Positions 18,473 through 32,294 of a DNA stretch of 64,000 nt are shown here, piece by piece; position 1 is the first letter of the stretch; each line of letters opens with the position of its first letter. The translations under genes and the position numbers were made by a program. The notes under the pieces are model-generated. The model was not told the origin of the DNA. It made no database searches and saw only the letters and a program-made list of their open reading frames with translations. This DNA comes from Gaiellasilicea sp963763755 (GTDB taxonomy: Bacteria > Actinomycetota > Thermoleophilia > Gaiellales > Gaiellaceae), in the NCBI GenBank assembly GCA_963763755.1, contig CAVXQE010000012.1:1-64000 (forward strand), in the 5' to 3' direction.

Positions 18473-18910
18473 TCATACATCGAGGACGATCGTCACGGGG
18501 CCGTCATTCACGAGCTCGACCTCCATGCGTGCTCCGAAGACGCCGGTCTCGACCGGGACGCCGAGCTCGTGCAGCACGGCGCAGAAGCGCTCGACCAGCG
18601 GCTCCGCCTCCTCCAGCGCGGCCGCAGCCGCGAAGCTCGGACGGTTTCCCTTCTGCGTGTCCGCGATCAACGTGAATTGACTGACGACGAGAGCCGCACC
18701 GCCGGTGTCCAGCAGCGAGCGGTCCAGACGCCGCTCATCGTTCTCGAAGACGCGGAGCCGGGCCACTTTGCCGGCCAGGCGAGCCGCGTCGTCCTCACCG
18801 TCCTCCGCCGCGATCCCGAGAAGCACGAGGAGCCCGTTGCCGATCTTGCCCTCGATCCGGCCGTCGACCCGTACCGACGCGCTTACAACCCGCTGCAGGA
18901 CCGCCTTCAT
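18473..18910 (-). CDS. dtd: D-aminoacyl-tRNA deacylase
   Basis: This enzyme hydrolyses D-aminoacyl-tRNAs (and Gly-tRNA-Ala) to recycle the tRNA. The 145-residue frame is full length and carries the two family motifs SQFTLIADTQKGNRPSF and NDGPVT with the Gly-Pro pair that forms the chirality filter at the dimer interface. The ATG at 18910 starts MKAVLQRVVSASVRVDG. It ends 11 nt after the TPR gene ends upstream and may be cotranscribed with it. Confidence 0.96.
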   Translation of the reverse strand: MKAVLQRVVSASVRVDGRIEGKIGNGLLVLLGIAAEDGEDDAARLAGKVARLRVFENDERRLDRSLLDTGGAALVVSQFTLIADTQKGNRPSFAAAAALEEAEPLVERFCAVLHELGVPVETGVFGARMEVELVNDGPVTIVLDV

Positions 18911-18921
18911 CGCCTCGCGGG

Positions 18922-19305
18922 CTAGTCGGTCCGCTCGTCGCCGGGCTCGTCGCTGCGGTCGAGCTCCATGATCCGCTCGGCGTAGTGCTCGCTGTTCGGC
19001 GAGAGTGAGCTCGCGAGCTTGTAGTGCCCGTTCGCCTCGGCGTCGCGGCCCTGCTTCTCGAGCGCGCGGCCGAGCGCGTAGTGCGCGTAGTCGTCGGTCG
19101 GCGAGAGCTCGAGCACGGCCCGGAATTCTGCCTCCGCCTCCTTCCAGCGCTGGATCCGGAAGTACGCGATTCCGAGCGCCTCGCGGATCGACGCCTTGTC
19201 CGGCTCGAGCTTCTTCGCCTTCTCGAGCGCGACCGTCGCCTGCGCGGCCATCCCGTCCTTCAGGTGGGCCCGGCCCTGCTGGAAGTAGTCGTACGCTTCG
19301 GTCAC
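18922..19305 (-). CDS. Tetratricopeptide-repeat protein
   Basis: This 127-residue protein is made of about three TPR units: YDYFQQGRAHLKDGMAAQAT, then IREALGIAYFRIQRWKEAEA, then AHYALGRALEKQGRDAEANG. It is probably a small cytoplasmic scaffold with no signal peptide. The GTG at 19305 overlaps the TGA of the upstream nucleotidyltransferase (GTGA). The longer upstream reading frame is shadow sequence of that gene. The specific role is unknown. Confidence 0.85.
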   Translation of the reverse strand: MTEAYDYFQQGRAHLKDGMAAQATVALEKAKKLEPDKASIREALGIAYFRIQRWKEAEAEFRAVLELSPTDDYAHYALGRALEKQGRDAEANGHYKLASSLSPNSEHYAERIMELDRSDEPGDERTD

Positions 19306-19972
19306 AGGTTCCTCAGATAGGGGAAGTTCTCCTCGAGAATGTCGACCGGCGCCGTCAGATCGCGCGTCGGGCCGATCTCGATCCCCGCTACACGCTCTCC
19401 CGCGTCGATCGCATGTTGAAACGCTAGCGCGAGCTCGAAGGGTGGCTCGCCGGGACGCGCCTCGACATGGCCGGCAAGCCCCGGCCCGACAGCCCAGAGC
19501 GGCGCCGCGACGAGACCCTTTCCGAGCACGCGCTCGACGAGCCCGTCGCGGATCTGGACGGTGCCCGGCCGGTCCTCGACGGCGATCGCGCCCGCGGTGC
19601 CGGATGCGGCGAACGCCGCGGCGAACCTGCCGATGTCGCCGGCGTGAAGCGCTTGTCGGCACCGAGAACGAGGTACGGCGCCACCGGCGCGGCGGCGAGG
19701 ACGGCGTCGGCCGAGCCATCGGGTGAGGCCTGTCTCGCGTAGCGGACTGCGAGCCCGAAGCCTCTGCCGTCGCCGATCAGGCGCTCGACCTGGTCGCCGA
19801 GGTGGCCGATGACGACGGTCACTGCGTCGAAACCGGCTTCGGCGAGCTCGCGCAGCAGCAGCGCGATCACGGGCTTGCCGTCGATCGGGAGCACCGGCTT
19901 GGCGTAGCGCTCGGTCAGCGGCCGCAGCCGCGTTCCAAGGCCGGCGGCGATCACCACGACCTGCGGGTTCAC
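19302..19972 (-). CDS. Nucleotidyltransferase (sugar-phosphate type), frameshifted
   Basis: This GT-A-fold nucleotidyltransferase of the glucose-1-phosphate thymidylyl/uridylyltransferase type begins VNPQVVVIAAGLGTRLRPLT, with the signature GxGTRLRPLT and the Lys of YAKPVLPIDGKPV. A second frame supplies the C-terminal half (LGKGLVAAPLWAVGPGLAGH through DLTAPVDILEENFPYL). One or two indels fall between about 19530 and 19640. The corrected length of about 222 residues fits a stand-alone pyrophosphorylase-like domain. The GTG at 19972 overlaps the transglutaminase-like gene stop (GTGA), and its own stop overlaps the TPR gene, so all three look translationally coupled. The sugar cannot be inferred. 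Confidence 0.85.
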
Positions 19973-22185
19973 GCGCGCAGAGAGCGGAGCGCGACGAGAC
20001 CGCGGAGACGTGCGGTGCGGCCGAGTCCGCGCCGGATCACTCGCAGCAGAGCTCGCAGCTCCGTGTGCGCCCGCGCCGCCGCTGCCGCGCTCGTCTCGGG
20101 CGGCCCGAAGCGTGCCTCGGCGAGCGCGGCGGCGAACTGCCGACCGTCGGCACCGAGCTCCTCTCGCACGAGCAGCCGCAGCTCGTCGGGTGTCGCGCTC
20201 GGCCGAACGTCGACCCCCTGGTCGACGAGGAAGTCTGCGAGCTCGCGCCGCGCCGCGCCGGCGAGCCGTCGCGGATCGCGCGTCAGATACCGAAGCCGTC
20301 GGCGGATGACCTTGGCGGCGCCGATCGCGCCTCCGGCGGCGAGGCCGACGAGCAGGAGCAGCCAGAGCGACCGACGGACGGCCGTCGTCCGCGTTGGCCC
20401 CGCCCGCGCCCTGCCGTTCGGCCAGCCGCTCCTTCTGCAGCAGACGCTCGAGCTCGCTTGCGCCGCCTTTCGCCTTCGACCCGGCCGGCCCGCCGAACGC
20501 GAAGGCGGCGTCGCCGGCGTTGAAACCCGTCGACGAGGCGCTGTAGTTCCCGGTCAGCGACCCCCGCCCCGGCGTCGGGTCGAACGCGAGCCAGCCGTAG
20601 CCTGGGAACCACGCCTCGACCCAGGCGTGGGCGTTGTGATCGGTCACGACCCAGCGTGTCCCCTTCGTGCTTGCCGCTCGTGAAGCCGCCTGCGACGCGC
20701 GCCGGGATGCCGAGGAACCTGAGCATCAGCGCCATCGCGCCGGCGAAGTGCTGGCAGTAGCCGCGCTTGCCCTCGCTCACGAAGTGGGCGAGCGGCGGCA
20801 GGCCGCCGGTGGCGGGCGGTGACTCGTCGTAGGTGAAGCCGCCGGTGCTCCGCAACCACGTCTCGATCGCGACCACGGCTCCGTAGGGCGTCCTCGCGCC
20901 CGCGCGCAGCCGCTTGGCCTGGTTCCAGAGGTCCTGGTACGGCCACAGCGCGACGTAGCGCTCGTCGTCGAAGAGCGCCTCCACGTGCGCATCGCGACCG
21001 GCCGCGCCGAACGGCTCGACCCGCGTCCGGCCGATGTCGAAGAACCGCTCGAGACCAGCCGGGTACTTGGCGCCGATACGCGCCAGGTCGGCCGGCTCGG
21101 GGCGTGGCGCGTAGCTGTAGACCGTGTACGTCTGGCCCGCGCTTGAGGCCGCCGTAGACGCGCACGACCCCGCCCGAGAGGTGGAAGACACCGCCCAACT
21201 CGGGCGCGTCGAGCGCGACCGGCTGCGCCGCGCCGATGATGTGCTGGTCGCGGAGCGCGTCGACCTCCACCTCCTGCTTCACCCAGGTGCTCCGGTCCAG
21301 CGAGCGGGTCGGCAGCAGCGGGTCGTTCGGCAGCCTGCCGGTGGCGAGACCGGTCGAAAGCGGAATCGGATTGTCGAGCCAGCGGTCGGAGTCGAACTGA
21401 TCGAGCGTCGTCGCCCGCCAGTAGAGACCACGCTTCGGACCCGTGATCCGGAGGACGGTTCTCTCCTTCTTCGAGAACTGGATCCCGCCGTACTGGGCAT
21501 CCCAGACATAGCTGACCGAGATCGCCCCGCCGAACGAGCGGCTCGGGTCCCAGCCCTCCCAGGCGATGACGCCGTTCTTCGCGACCGCAGCCGAGGTCGA
21601 CGCCGCTGCCGCGACGAGAATGAGCGCCGCACCGGCGAGGAGTGCCGGGATCGGACGCGTCGTCCGCAGGCCGGCGAGCACCCAGAGGGCGCCGGCGAGG
21701 ATCAACGCGCCGATAGAGGACGTCTCGCGACGGATACAGGGTCGCCGCCCAGCCCGCGCCGGCCACCACCGCCAGGACCGCCACGAGCGGACGTCGCGCT
21801 GCGATCGCGTGGGCGAGCACGAGGCAGAAACCGAAGATCGCGAGGACGACGACCCCGTGCATCTTCATCCGCTCGATCCCGGAGAACGGCAGGGCGACGT
21901 TGAAGAAGCTGTTCATGCCGTCCGCGAACCGCTCGGCGACCGGCACGAAGAAGCCGCGGCTTGTCGTCCGGTGCAGGCGTGTCGAAGGCAACCCAGAGGG
22001 CCGTGAGCGACGCCGGCACGGTCAGGGCGAGCCGGAGCACCAACGTGGGCGCGAGCGCCGGCGCGAGCGCAAGCGCGAGCACACCCCAGGCATCGAAGCC
22101 GACTGCCTGCGGATCTTCCAGCCGCAGCCACGAGATGGCGATGAGGAACGCCGGGAAGCGAGTAGACCGCGGCAGTCCTAAGCAT
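19969..22185 (-). CDS. TgpA-like membrane transglutaminase-family protein (DUF3488), frameshifted
   Basis: This is a multi-pass membrane protein with an extracytoplasmic transglutaminase-like cysteine peptidase domain. From the ATG at 22185 it has several hydrophobic helices (ALALAPALAPTLVLRLALTV; MHGVVVLAIFGFCLVLAHAI; IPALLAGAALILVAAAAS). It then has a transglutaminase core with catalytic-type Cys in GKRGYCQHFAGAM, His in DHNAHAWVEAWFPGYGW and Asp in AFDPTPG. A final transmembrane region and Arg-rich cytoplasmic tail end at 19969. Six or so reading-frame changes occur. The start overlaps the DUF58 stop by 8 nt. The MoxR-DUF58-transglutaminase order is a widespread conserved module of unresolved function, possibly in surface or secreted protein maturation. 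Confidence 0.85.
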
Positions 22186-23405
22186 GCGCCCGCCTCGGAG
22201 TTGGCGCTGCACCAAGCGCCGCGACGAGCGAGTCGCCGCGCCTGACGACCGCCACCGCGACGCCCGCCGCCTGGAGGCGGAGCAACTCCGGCTCGATGCG
22301 GGTCGGACGGCCGACGAAGCTCGGGGCGTCGACCCACACGACGCTGACGCCCTGCCCGGCGAGCGAACGCTGCACGAGCCTCGTCGCGAGCGGCCCGGAG
22401 ACTCTCGAGGTCACGACCACCGTCTCCACGGCCCGCGAGGCGGGACCCCCGTCCCGCGCGAGGAGCTCGACGACCGGACGCAGCCCATCCGCCTCGGCAG
22501 CGGCCAGGACGCCCAGTGCCGCGAGCCAGTCGCCGTCGAGTGACGAGACCCGGATGCTCGGCCGCGACGCGGAGTTGACCGCCAGCACCGCCCGCCGACC
22601 GTGGGACGCGTGCGAGCGAAGGATGGATCCAGCGGCCCGCACCTGCTCGTCGAAGCTCGTCCCGGCGACCGCGCTCGCCTCGGCGTCGAGGACGACTGCG
22701 ATCTCGTCACGCGGGGCATCTTCGAGCTCCTTCACCATCAGCTGGCCTCGCCGCGCGGTCGTCCGCCAGTGCACCTTTCGCAGCGACTCGCCCTGCTCGT
22801 ACTCGCGCACCGAGTGGAGATCGAATCCCGATGGCCGCTGCAGCAGCAGCCTGCGGCCGTCCTGCGCATGCGCTCCGCTCTCCGAGAAGAGCCGATCGAG
22901 CGCGACGAGCCGGGGATAGACGAGCAACGAGCCGGCGGCGGTCAGATCGACCTCCGAGCGCGCGAGCCCGAAGGGGTCGTCGATCGTCGCCTTCGTCTCC
23001 TCGACGACGTAACGCCCGCGCGACACCTTCTCGATCACATACGTGCCGCGGTATGGGCCGCGGGCGCGCTGGAGCGGTGTGTGGCGCTCGCCCAGCTTCG
23101 CGAGCCGCTCGGTGACCGAGATCGAGGGGAGCGGCACACGCGTCTCGGGCTGCGCTTCGAGCGTCACCCAGACGTCTTCGCCCTCGAAGAGGTGGCCACC
23201 GACTCGCACGTCGCCCGACAAGACCGCCGCCGATCCGGCGCCGGAGTGCGATCGGCCGGGCGGCAAGCCTGACCCACGTGCGCGCGGCAAGCGGCGCCAG
23301 CACGAGCCCCACTGCGACGGGGTACAGAGCCTTCGCGCCGAAGAGCCAGGCGACGACATAGATCGCGACGCCGAGGAAAAGCGTCAGCCAGCCGCGCCTG
23401 GTCAT
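22178..23405 (-). CDS. DUF58 domain-containing protein, frameshifted
   Basis: This von Willebrand-A-related DUF58 protein normally partners a MoxR ATPase. The N-terminus in one frame (MTRRGWLTLFLGVAIYVVAW) has two short membrane helices. After an indel near 23250 the rest is in one frame. It contains the domain signature VREYEQGESLRKVHWRTTAR with RRGQLMVKELED and a vWA-like fold with VVLDAEASAVAGTSFDEQVR. About 408 residues after correction. The start at 23405 is 3 nt after the MoxR stop, so it belongs to the same operon. Confidence 0.88.
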
Positions 23406-23408
23406 GCG

Positions 23409-24357
<949 letters not shown>

Positions 24358-24371
<14 letters not shown>

Positions 24372-25534
24372 GGCGCGCCTCCAGCAGGCGTTCGACCTCG
24401 TCCACGATCCCGGCGGCGATCTCGTCCTTCGACGCCTTCGCCAGCTGCCGCTCGCCGCCCTTCGTCACGAGCGTGACCGCATTGTCGGGCGCGTCGAAGC
24501 CGATACCGGGAGTGGACACGTCGTTGTAGACGACGAGATCGATGTTCTTGTCGGTGAGCATCCTGCGCTTCCGCTCCAGGCCGGCCTGCCCCGACTCGGC
24601 GCCGAAGCCGACGAGCACCTGCCCGTTTCGGTCCTGCTCGCCGAGGAGGGCGAGGACGTCTGCGGTGGGCTCGAGCTCCAGATTCCAGACATCATCGGTC
24701 TTTCCGCGCTTTCCCTCGATCGGTTTGGCCGGACGGTAGTCGGCGACCGCTGCCGCCATCACGATGACGTCGGCCGCGCCGGACCGGGTCCGGGCCTCCC
24801 GTTCGAGGTCGGCGGCGGTCGGCGCGTCGACCACCTCGACGCCCGCCGGCGCGGGCACCGCGAGGTTCGCCGCCAGCAGCGTCACCTGCGCGCCGCGGCG
24901 ACGAGCTTCGGCAGCTACCGCAACGCCCATGCGCCCCGAGGAGCGATTGCCGAGGAAGCGCACAGCGTCGACGGGCTCGCGTGTGCCACCTGCGCTGACG
25001 AGGACGTGCGTGCCCGCGAGCGAACCTGCCGTCCCGCTCGAGCAGCTCCTCGATCCGGCGAGCGATGGCCTCGGGCTCGCTCATCCGGCCGGCCCCGATC
25101 TCACCCTCCGCGAGCTCGCCCGCCTCGGGGCCGATGAGCTCGACTCCGCGCGCACGCAGAGTCGCTGCGTTGGCCTGAGTCGCCTCGTGTTCCCACATGC
25201 GGGTGTTCATCGCCGGCGCGACCAGCACCGGACCGCGGTGAGCGAGCGCCGCCTCGGTGAGAACGTCGTCGGCGAGCCCGTGCGCCAGCTTCGCCAGCGT
25301 GTTTGCGGTCAGCGGCGCGATCACGAGCAGATCGGCGCGCTCGAGGTGCGGATAGGGATCGGTGCTCGGGGACTTGCGCGCGAGCGCGAAGAACGTCTCG
25401 GCCCGAACGAATCGGTCGGCGGCCTGCGTCGGCAGCGGCAGCACGTCATGACCCGCCTTGACGAGCAGGCGCACGAGCTCGCAGGCCTTGTAGGCCGCGA
25501 TGCCGCCGGTGATCCCGAGCAGGATGCGCGCCAT
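24358..25534 (-). CDS. coaBC: Bifunctional CoaBC (phosphopantothenoylcysteine synthetase/decarboxylase), frameshifted
   Basis: This protein makes 4'-phosphopantetheine from phosphopantothenate and cysteine in CoA synthesis. The CoaC half (residues 1-185) begins MARILLGITGGIAAYKACEL and contains the active-site His region and the conserved PAMNTRMW motif. The CoaB half starts THVLVSAGGTREPVDAVRFL, followed by GNRSSGRMG, AAAVADYRP and VVYNDVSTPGIGF. One indel near 25025 separates the halves. The ATG at 25534 follows rpoZ by 67 nt on the same strand, so mihF-gmk-rpoZ-coaBC may form one transcript, a common actinobacterial order. Confidence 0.95.
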
Positions 25535-25601
25535 CGCTCCATTGTGCCCGCGAAAGCGCCCCGCAGTGGCGAGTTACCCGATCGGAGGCTCGGAAGGAGG
25601 C

Positions 25602-25850
25602 CTAGCGCTTGCCGTAGTCGTACTTGATCTTGCCCTGGGCGATTTCCTCCAGCGACATGGTCAAGTAGTTCTTCGAGCGCGACTCGACGAGCGGCGGCGG
25701 AGCTTCCTCGAAGCCCATGCCCTCACCGAGCTGGTGGTGATAGTTGTTGATCTGCCGGGCGCGCTTGGCGGCGACGATGACCAGCGCGTAGCGCGAGTCG
25801 ACTCCACCGGCCTCAACGTTCAACAGTTCATCGATACGAGGATGGATCAT
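25602..25850 (-). CDS. rpoZ: RNA polymerase omega subunit
   Basis: This 82-residue omega subunit assists RNAP assembly and stability. It has the family core SRYALVIVAAKRARQINNY and the C-terminal EIAQGKIKYDYGKR. The ATG overlaps the gmk stop in an ATGA junction. The position between gmk and coaBC matches most actinobacteria. Confidence 0.95.
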   Translation of the reverse strand: MIHPRIDELLNVEAGGVDSRYALVIVAAKRARQINNYHHQLGEGMGFEEAPPPLVESRSKNYLTMSLEEIAQGKIKYDYGKR

Positions 25851-26443
25851 GGACGGGCCATGGTAGCTGCAAGCTGCAACTCGCGCTCGATCAGCGCCTG
25901 GAGCGCCTCGGTGGCCCGCGCGACGTCGTCGTTGCGAACCATGTAGCGGAAGCGGTACGCCTGCTCGAGCTGATGCCTGGCGAGCGCGATCCGCTCCCCG
26001 ATCTCACCCGAGCTCTCGGTGTCGCGGGCGCGCAGCCGGCGCTCGAGCTCCGGGACGTCGGCGGCGATGAAGAGCGTGACGCTGTGCTCGACCTCTTCCT
26101 GCACCTTCAGGGCGCCGTCGGTCTCGAGCTCGAGGATGCAGACCCGGCCTTCGGCGGCGATCCGATCGAGCTCCGACGCCAGCGTCCCGTAGCGGCCGCC
26201 GACGAAGCTCACGTGCTCGAGAAAGGCGCCTTCGTCGATCCGGGCGACGAACTCCTCCTCGCTCAGGAACCAGTACTCACGTCCGTTCTGCTCAGCGGGG
26301 CGCTGCGGCCGGGTCGTCGCGGAGACCGCGACCTCGAGCTCGGGCTGACGCTCGACGAGCCGCTTGATCAACGTCCCCTTGCCGGCCCCGCTCGGGCCCG
26401 TGACTACGAAGACGGGCAGTGGCCTACCGGTTGAAGAGGCCAA
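25847..26443 (-). CDS. gmk: Guanylate kinase
   Basis: This enzyme phosphorylates GMP or dGMP to the diphosphate. It has a P-loop (VVTGPSGAGKGTLIKR), GMP-binding elements SATTRPQRPAEQNGREYWF, and LETDGALKVQ in place of the usual DIDxQGA motif. There is no ATG at a sensible place: candidates are TTG at 26443 (overlapping the mihF end by 20 nt, used here) and CTG at 26419. Neither has a clear ribosome-binding site, so coupling to mihF translation is likely. The further upstream in-frame sequence to 26587 is a shadow of mihF. Confidence 0.93.
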   Translation of the reverse strand: MASSTGRPLPVFVVTGPSGAGKGTLIKRLVERQPELEVAVSATTRPQRPAEQNGREYWFLSEEEFVARIDEGAFLEHVSFVGGRYGTLASELDRIAAEGRVCILELETDGALKVQEEVEHSVTLFIAADVPELERRLRARDTESSGEIGERIALARHQLEQAYRFRYMVRNDDVARATEALQALIERELQLAATMARP

Positions 26444-26753
26444 TGAGCTCGGCGCGCTGGCGCTCGGAGAGCCCGCCGACCGTCTTCGACTGGCTGATCC
26501 GGCACTGGTTGAGCAGCCGGGCGGCCTTGACGCGACCGAACTTCGGCACCGCCATGAGCATGTCGAAGACCTTCGCGGTCGAGACATACTCGGGCGGGTC
26601 GAGGAGGATTCCCTCGATCTGAACCCGTCCGTCCTTGAGGTCTTTCTTCAGTCGAGCCCGTCGAACACGGATGTCGTTGGCCCGTTTGAGGGCCTCCATC
26701 CTTTGATCGAGCGACCGCAGTGGGGCCTGGGCCTGCGTCTTCGACGTCACCAT
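26424..26753 (-). CDS. mihF: Mycobacterial-type integration host factor
   Basis: This nucleoid-associated DNA-binding protein of the actinobacterial mIHF family is unrelated to the HU/IHF fold. The 109-residue product contains ALKRANDIRVRRARLKKDLK and the helix-turn-helix core VPKFGRVKAARLLNQCRISQ, ending LSERQRAELIGLFNR. It is encoded directly before gmk as in Mycobacterium and Streptomyces, a strong taxonomic marker for Actinomycetota. Confidence 0.95.
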   Translation of the reverse strand: MVTSKTQAQAPLRSLDQRMEALKRANDIRVRRARLKKDLKDGRVQIEGILLDPPEYVSTAKVFDMLMAVPKFGRVKAARLLNQCRISQSKTVGGLSERQRAELIGLFNR

Positions 26754-26786
26754 GAGCGCGGGATACTAGCATCCTTCGGAGAACGG

Positions 26787-27689
26787 TCAAGCAGTCGCTT
26801 TTGGGCTGTTTCCAGGCGTTTTCTGTTGCGTGTTGTCCAAACAGGAAACGCCTATTTGCAGGGATTCATGAGCGGCGCGCCTCGCGTCCAGGGGATGTGC
26901 GAGGCCTCGGGCCGCTGCTTCGGCGTCCAGCTCCGACCGGATCCGGACCGGCGCATCCGGGTCGGAGAAGAGAATCGTGCCGAGTGCGACCGCGCTCGCG
27001 CCGGCCGCGATCAACTCGATCGCATCGAGCCCGGAGCTCACTCCACCCATGCCGACGAGCGGCAGGTCGACGGCGGCCGAGCAGGCGTAGACCGCTGCCA
27101 GGGCGACCGGCTTCAGCGCTGGACCGGAGTAGCCGCCGATTCCGCGGCCGAGTATCGGGCGTAGCGTCCGCTCGTCGAGTGCGAGCCCCCGCAGCGTGTT
27201 CACGAGCGAGAGCCCGTCGGCCCCTGCAGCCTCCACCGCACGCGCAACCTCGGCGATGTCCCAGGCCGCCGGCGAGAGCTTCGCGTAGAGAGGCAGGCTC
27301 GTCGCGGCGCGGCAGGCAGCGACGATCTCCGCCGCGCTCTCGGGCGCCTCGTCCACGTTCGGACAGGAGAGGTTCAACTCGATCGCCTCGACCTCCTCGA
27401 GCGCAGCGCACGTCTCGGCGTAGTCGCTGGCCGAGAATCCTCCGACGGAGATCCAGAGCGGAACACCGAGCTCCCGCAAGCGCGGCAGATTCACCTCGAG
27501 GAACCGCTCGCGGCCCGGGTTCGCGAGCCCGATCGAGTTCAGCATTCCGGACTCGGTCTCCGCAATCCGGACGGGTGGATTCCCCTCTCGCGGCTCGGGC
27601 GTGATCGTCTTGGTCACGAAGGCGTCGAGCGAGCGCGCCACCTCGGGTGCGGTCAGGGCGTCGAGGCAGCCGGAAGCGTTAAGCAGCAC
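26787..27689 (-). CDS. pyrD: Dihydroorotate dehydrogenase B, catalytic subunit
   Basis: This class 1B FMN enzyme oxidises dihydroorotate to orotate. The 300-residue protein starts from a GTG at 27689 overlapping the pyrK end by 11 nt. Family features are NLSCPNVDEAPES with the catalytic-loop Cys, the FMN-binding Lys in LPLYAKLSPA, SLVNTLRGLALD, GIGGYSGPALKPVALAAVYA, and GMGGVSSGLDAIELIAAGAS. It is the seventh and last gene of the pyr operon. The final 25 residues (IGVSCLDNTQQKTPGNSPKA and flanks) look unconserved and low in GC, possibly an extension into former intergenic DNA. Confidence 0.95.
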   Translation of the reverse strand: MLLNASGCLDALTAPEVARSLDAFVTKTITPEPREGNPPVRIAETESGMLNSIGLANPGRERFLEVNLPRLRELGVPLWISVGGFSASDYAETCAALEEVEAIELNLSCPNVDEAPESAAEIVAACRAATSLPLYAKLSPAAWDIAEVARAVEAAGADGLSLVNTLRGLALDERTLRPILGRGIGGYSGPALKPVALAAVYACSAAVDLPLVGMGGVSSGLDAIELIAAGASAVALGTILFSDPDAPVRIRSELDAEAAARGLAHPLDARRAAHESLQIGVSCLDNTQQKTPGNSPKATA

Positions 27690-28321
27690 AGAGCACCGGA
27701 CCTTCCACACAGAGACGCTTGAGCTCACCGTCGATCTCGACGGCACAGCCGTAGCAGGCGCCGTAGCCGCAGGCCATCGGCGCCTCCCACGCGAGTTGCG
27801 CGTCGGGGACACGCCGGCGGAGCGCCGCGAGCATCGGCTCGGGCCCGCAGGCGAGCACGTCGACCGAATCCTCCGGGAGCAGCTCGGTTACATACGTCGG
27901 CTCGATGCAGACCTCCGCGTTCGGGACGAGCGCGGCCGCCTCGGCGTGCCAGTCGCTGCGAAAACCGAGGATTGCGGGCGGGGATCCGAGCGCGGCGGAG
28001 AGAAACGGCAGCGGCGCGACGCCGATACCCCCGCCGACCAGCAGTGGCCGCCCGACGTCGAGGTCGAAGCCGTTCCCGAGCGGGCCGAGGACGTGGAGCT
28101 CGTCGCCGGGCTCGAGCGCGCAGAGCGCACGCGTGCCGGGGCCGATCGGGTCGATCAGGAAGGCGAGCTCGTCCGCGGCCGCCAGGCAAAGGCTCATCGG
28201 CCGGGGCAGCACCCGTCCCGGGGCCTCGAGCATGAAGAACTGGCCAGGAATGCCGTGCTCGAGCTCTCCACTCTCGACCCGGAGCAGCGTGTACGGGCCG
28301 ACCTGCTCGGTGCCGGTGACG

Positions 28322-28341
<20 letters not shown>
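27679..28341 (-). CDS. pyrK: Dihydroorotate dehydrogenase electron-transfer subunit
   Basis: This FAD and [2Fe-2S] flavoprotein passes electrons from PyrD to NAD. It has the FAD domain motif LPRPMSLCLAAADELAF, the nucleotide-binding element VGGGIGVAPLPFLSAALG, and a C-terminal iron-sulfur motif ACGYGACYGCAVEIDGE followed by a distant Cys in LKRLCVEGPVL, giving four ligands. The 220-residue frame is complete. The start overlaps carB by 20 nt and the end overlaps pyrD, so the subunits are translationally coupled. Confidence 0.95.
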
Positions 28342-31256
<2,915 letters not shown>

Positions 31257-31267
<11 letters not shown>

Positions 31268-32294
31268 CGCGAACCTCCTGCAGCCAGTGCTCGAGGATCG
31301 GCCAGGCGTCGTGCGGCCCCGGGCCGGCTTCGGGGTGGAACTGGACCGATCGGGCGTTGAGCTCCGGAAAGTCGAAGCCCTCGACGGTGCCGTCGTAGAG
31401 CGAGACGTACGTCGCCTCGGCGTCGTCGGACGGCGCAACCGCGAAGCCGTGGTTCTGGCTGGTCACGAGCACGCGTCCCGTCGTCCGCTCCAGCACCGGG
31501 TGATTCGCGCCGCGGTGGCCGAACGGAAGCTTGTACGTCTCGTGGCCGGTCGCCAGGCCGAGCAGCTGATGGCCGAGGCAGATGCCGAGGATCGGGACTT
31601 GGCCGAGCAGATCGCGGATGACCTGGATCTCGTAGCCGAGCGGCTCGGGGTCACCGGGACCGTTCGACAGAAGCACGGCGTCGTAGCGGGCGAGCTCACC
31701 GGCGTCGACGGTGTGCGGAAAGACGGTGACGCAGGCTCCCGCTCCGGCGACCCGCCGCAGAATCGACCGCTTGCAGCCGTAATCGACGACGGCGACGCTG
31801 ATCGTGCCGGCGTCGCAGTAGACGTACGGCTCCGGGGTCGACACCTGAGCGACGAGCGCGGCGCCTTCCATCGACGGCCGCGCTCGAACGGCGGCCAGCG
31901 CCTCGCCTTCGGGGAGCGTCCCGGCGACGGCGGCGGCCCGCATCGCGCCCCCCTCACGCAACCGGAGGACGAGCGAGCGCGTGTCGATGCCGGTCAGCCC
32001 GACGATCCCGCGTTCCGTGAGCCAATCCGTCCACTCTGGCCCGCGCGCCTCGCGCATCAACACGGCGTTCGCGTGCGCGCCGGGCGACTCGGCCCTCCCG
32101 GCCGCGACGCCGTAGTTGCCGACCATCGGCGCGGTGAAGCAGACGAGCTGCTCGGCGAAGCTGGGGTCGGTGACGGTCTCCTGGTAGCCGGTCATGGCGG
32201 TGGTGAAGACCGCCTCGCCGAAGGCGACGCCGGGTGCGCCGACGGACTGGCCGTGGAAGACCGTGCCGTCCTCGAGGGCCAGGAAGGCGCTCAT
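31257..32294 (-). CDS. carA: Carbamoyl-phosphate synthase small subunit (glutaminase)
   Basis: This class I glutamine amidotransferase supplies ammonia to CarB. The N-terminal domain (MSAFLALEDGTVFHGQSVGA; FTTAMTGYQETVTDPSF) is followed by the GATase domain with nucleophile Cys in GICLGHQLLGLA and the His-Glu pair in SVQFHPEAGPGPHD. The 345-residue frame is intact. The ATG at 32294 overlaps the pyrC TGA (ATGA). The long upstream in-frame extension is Arg-rich pyrC shadow. Confidence 0.97.
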
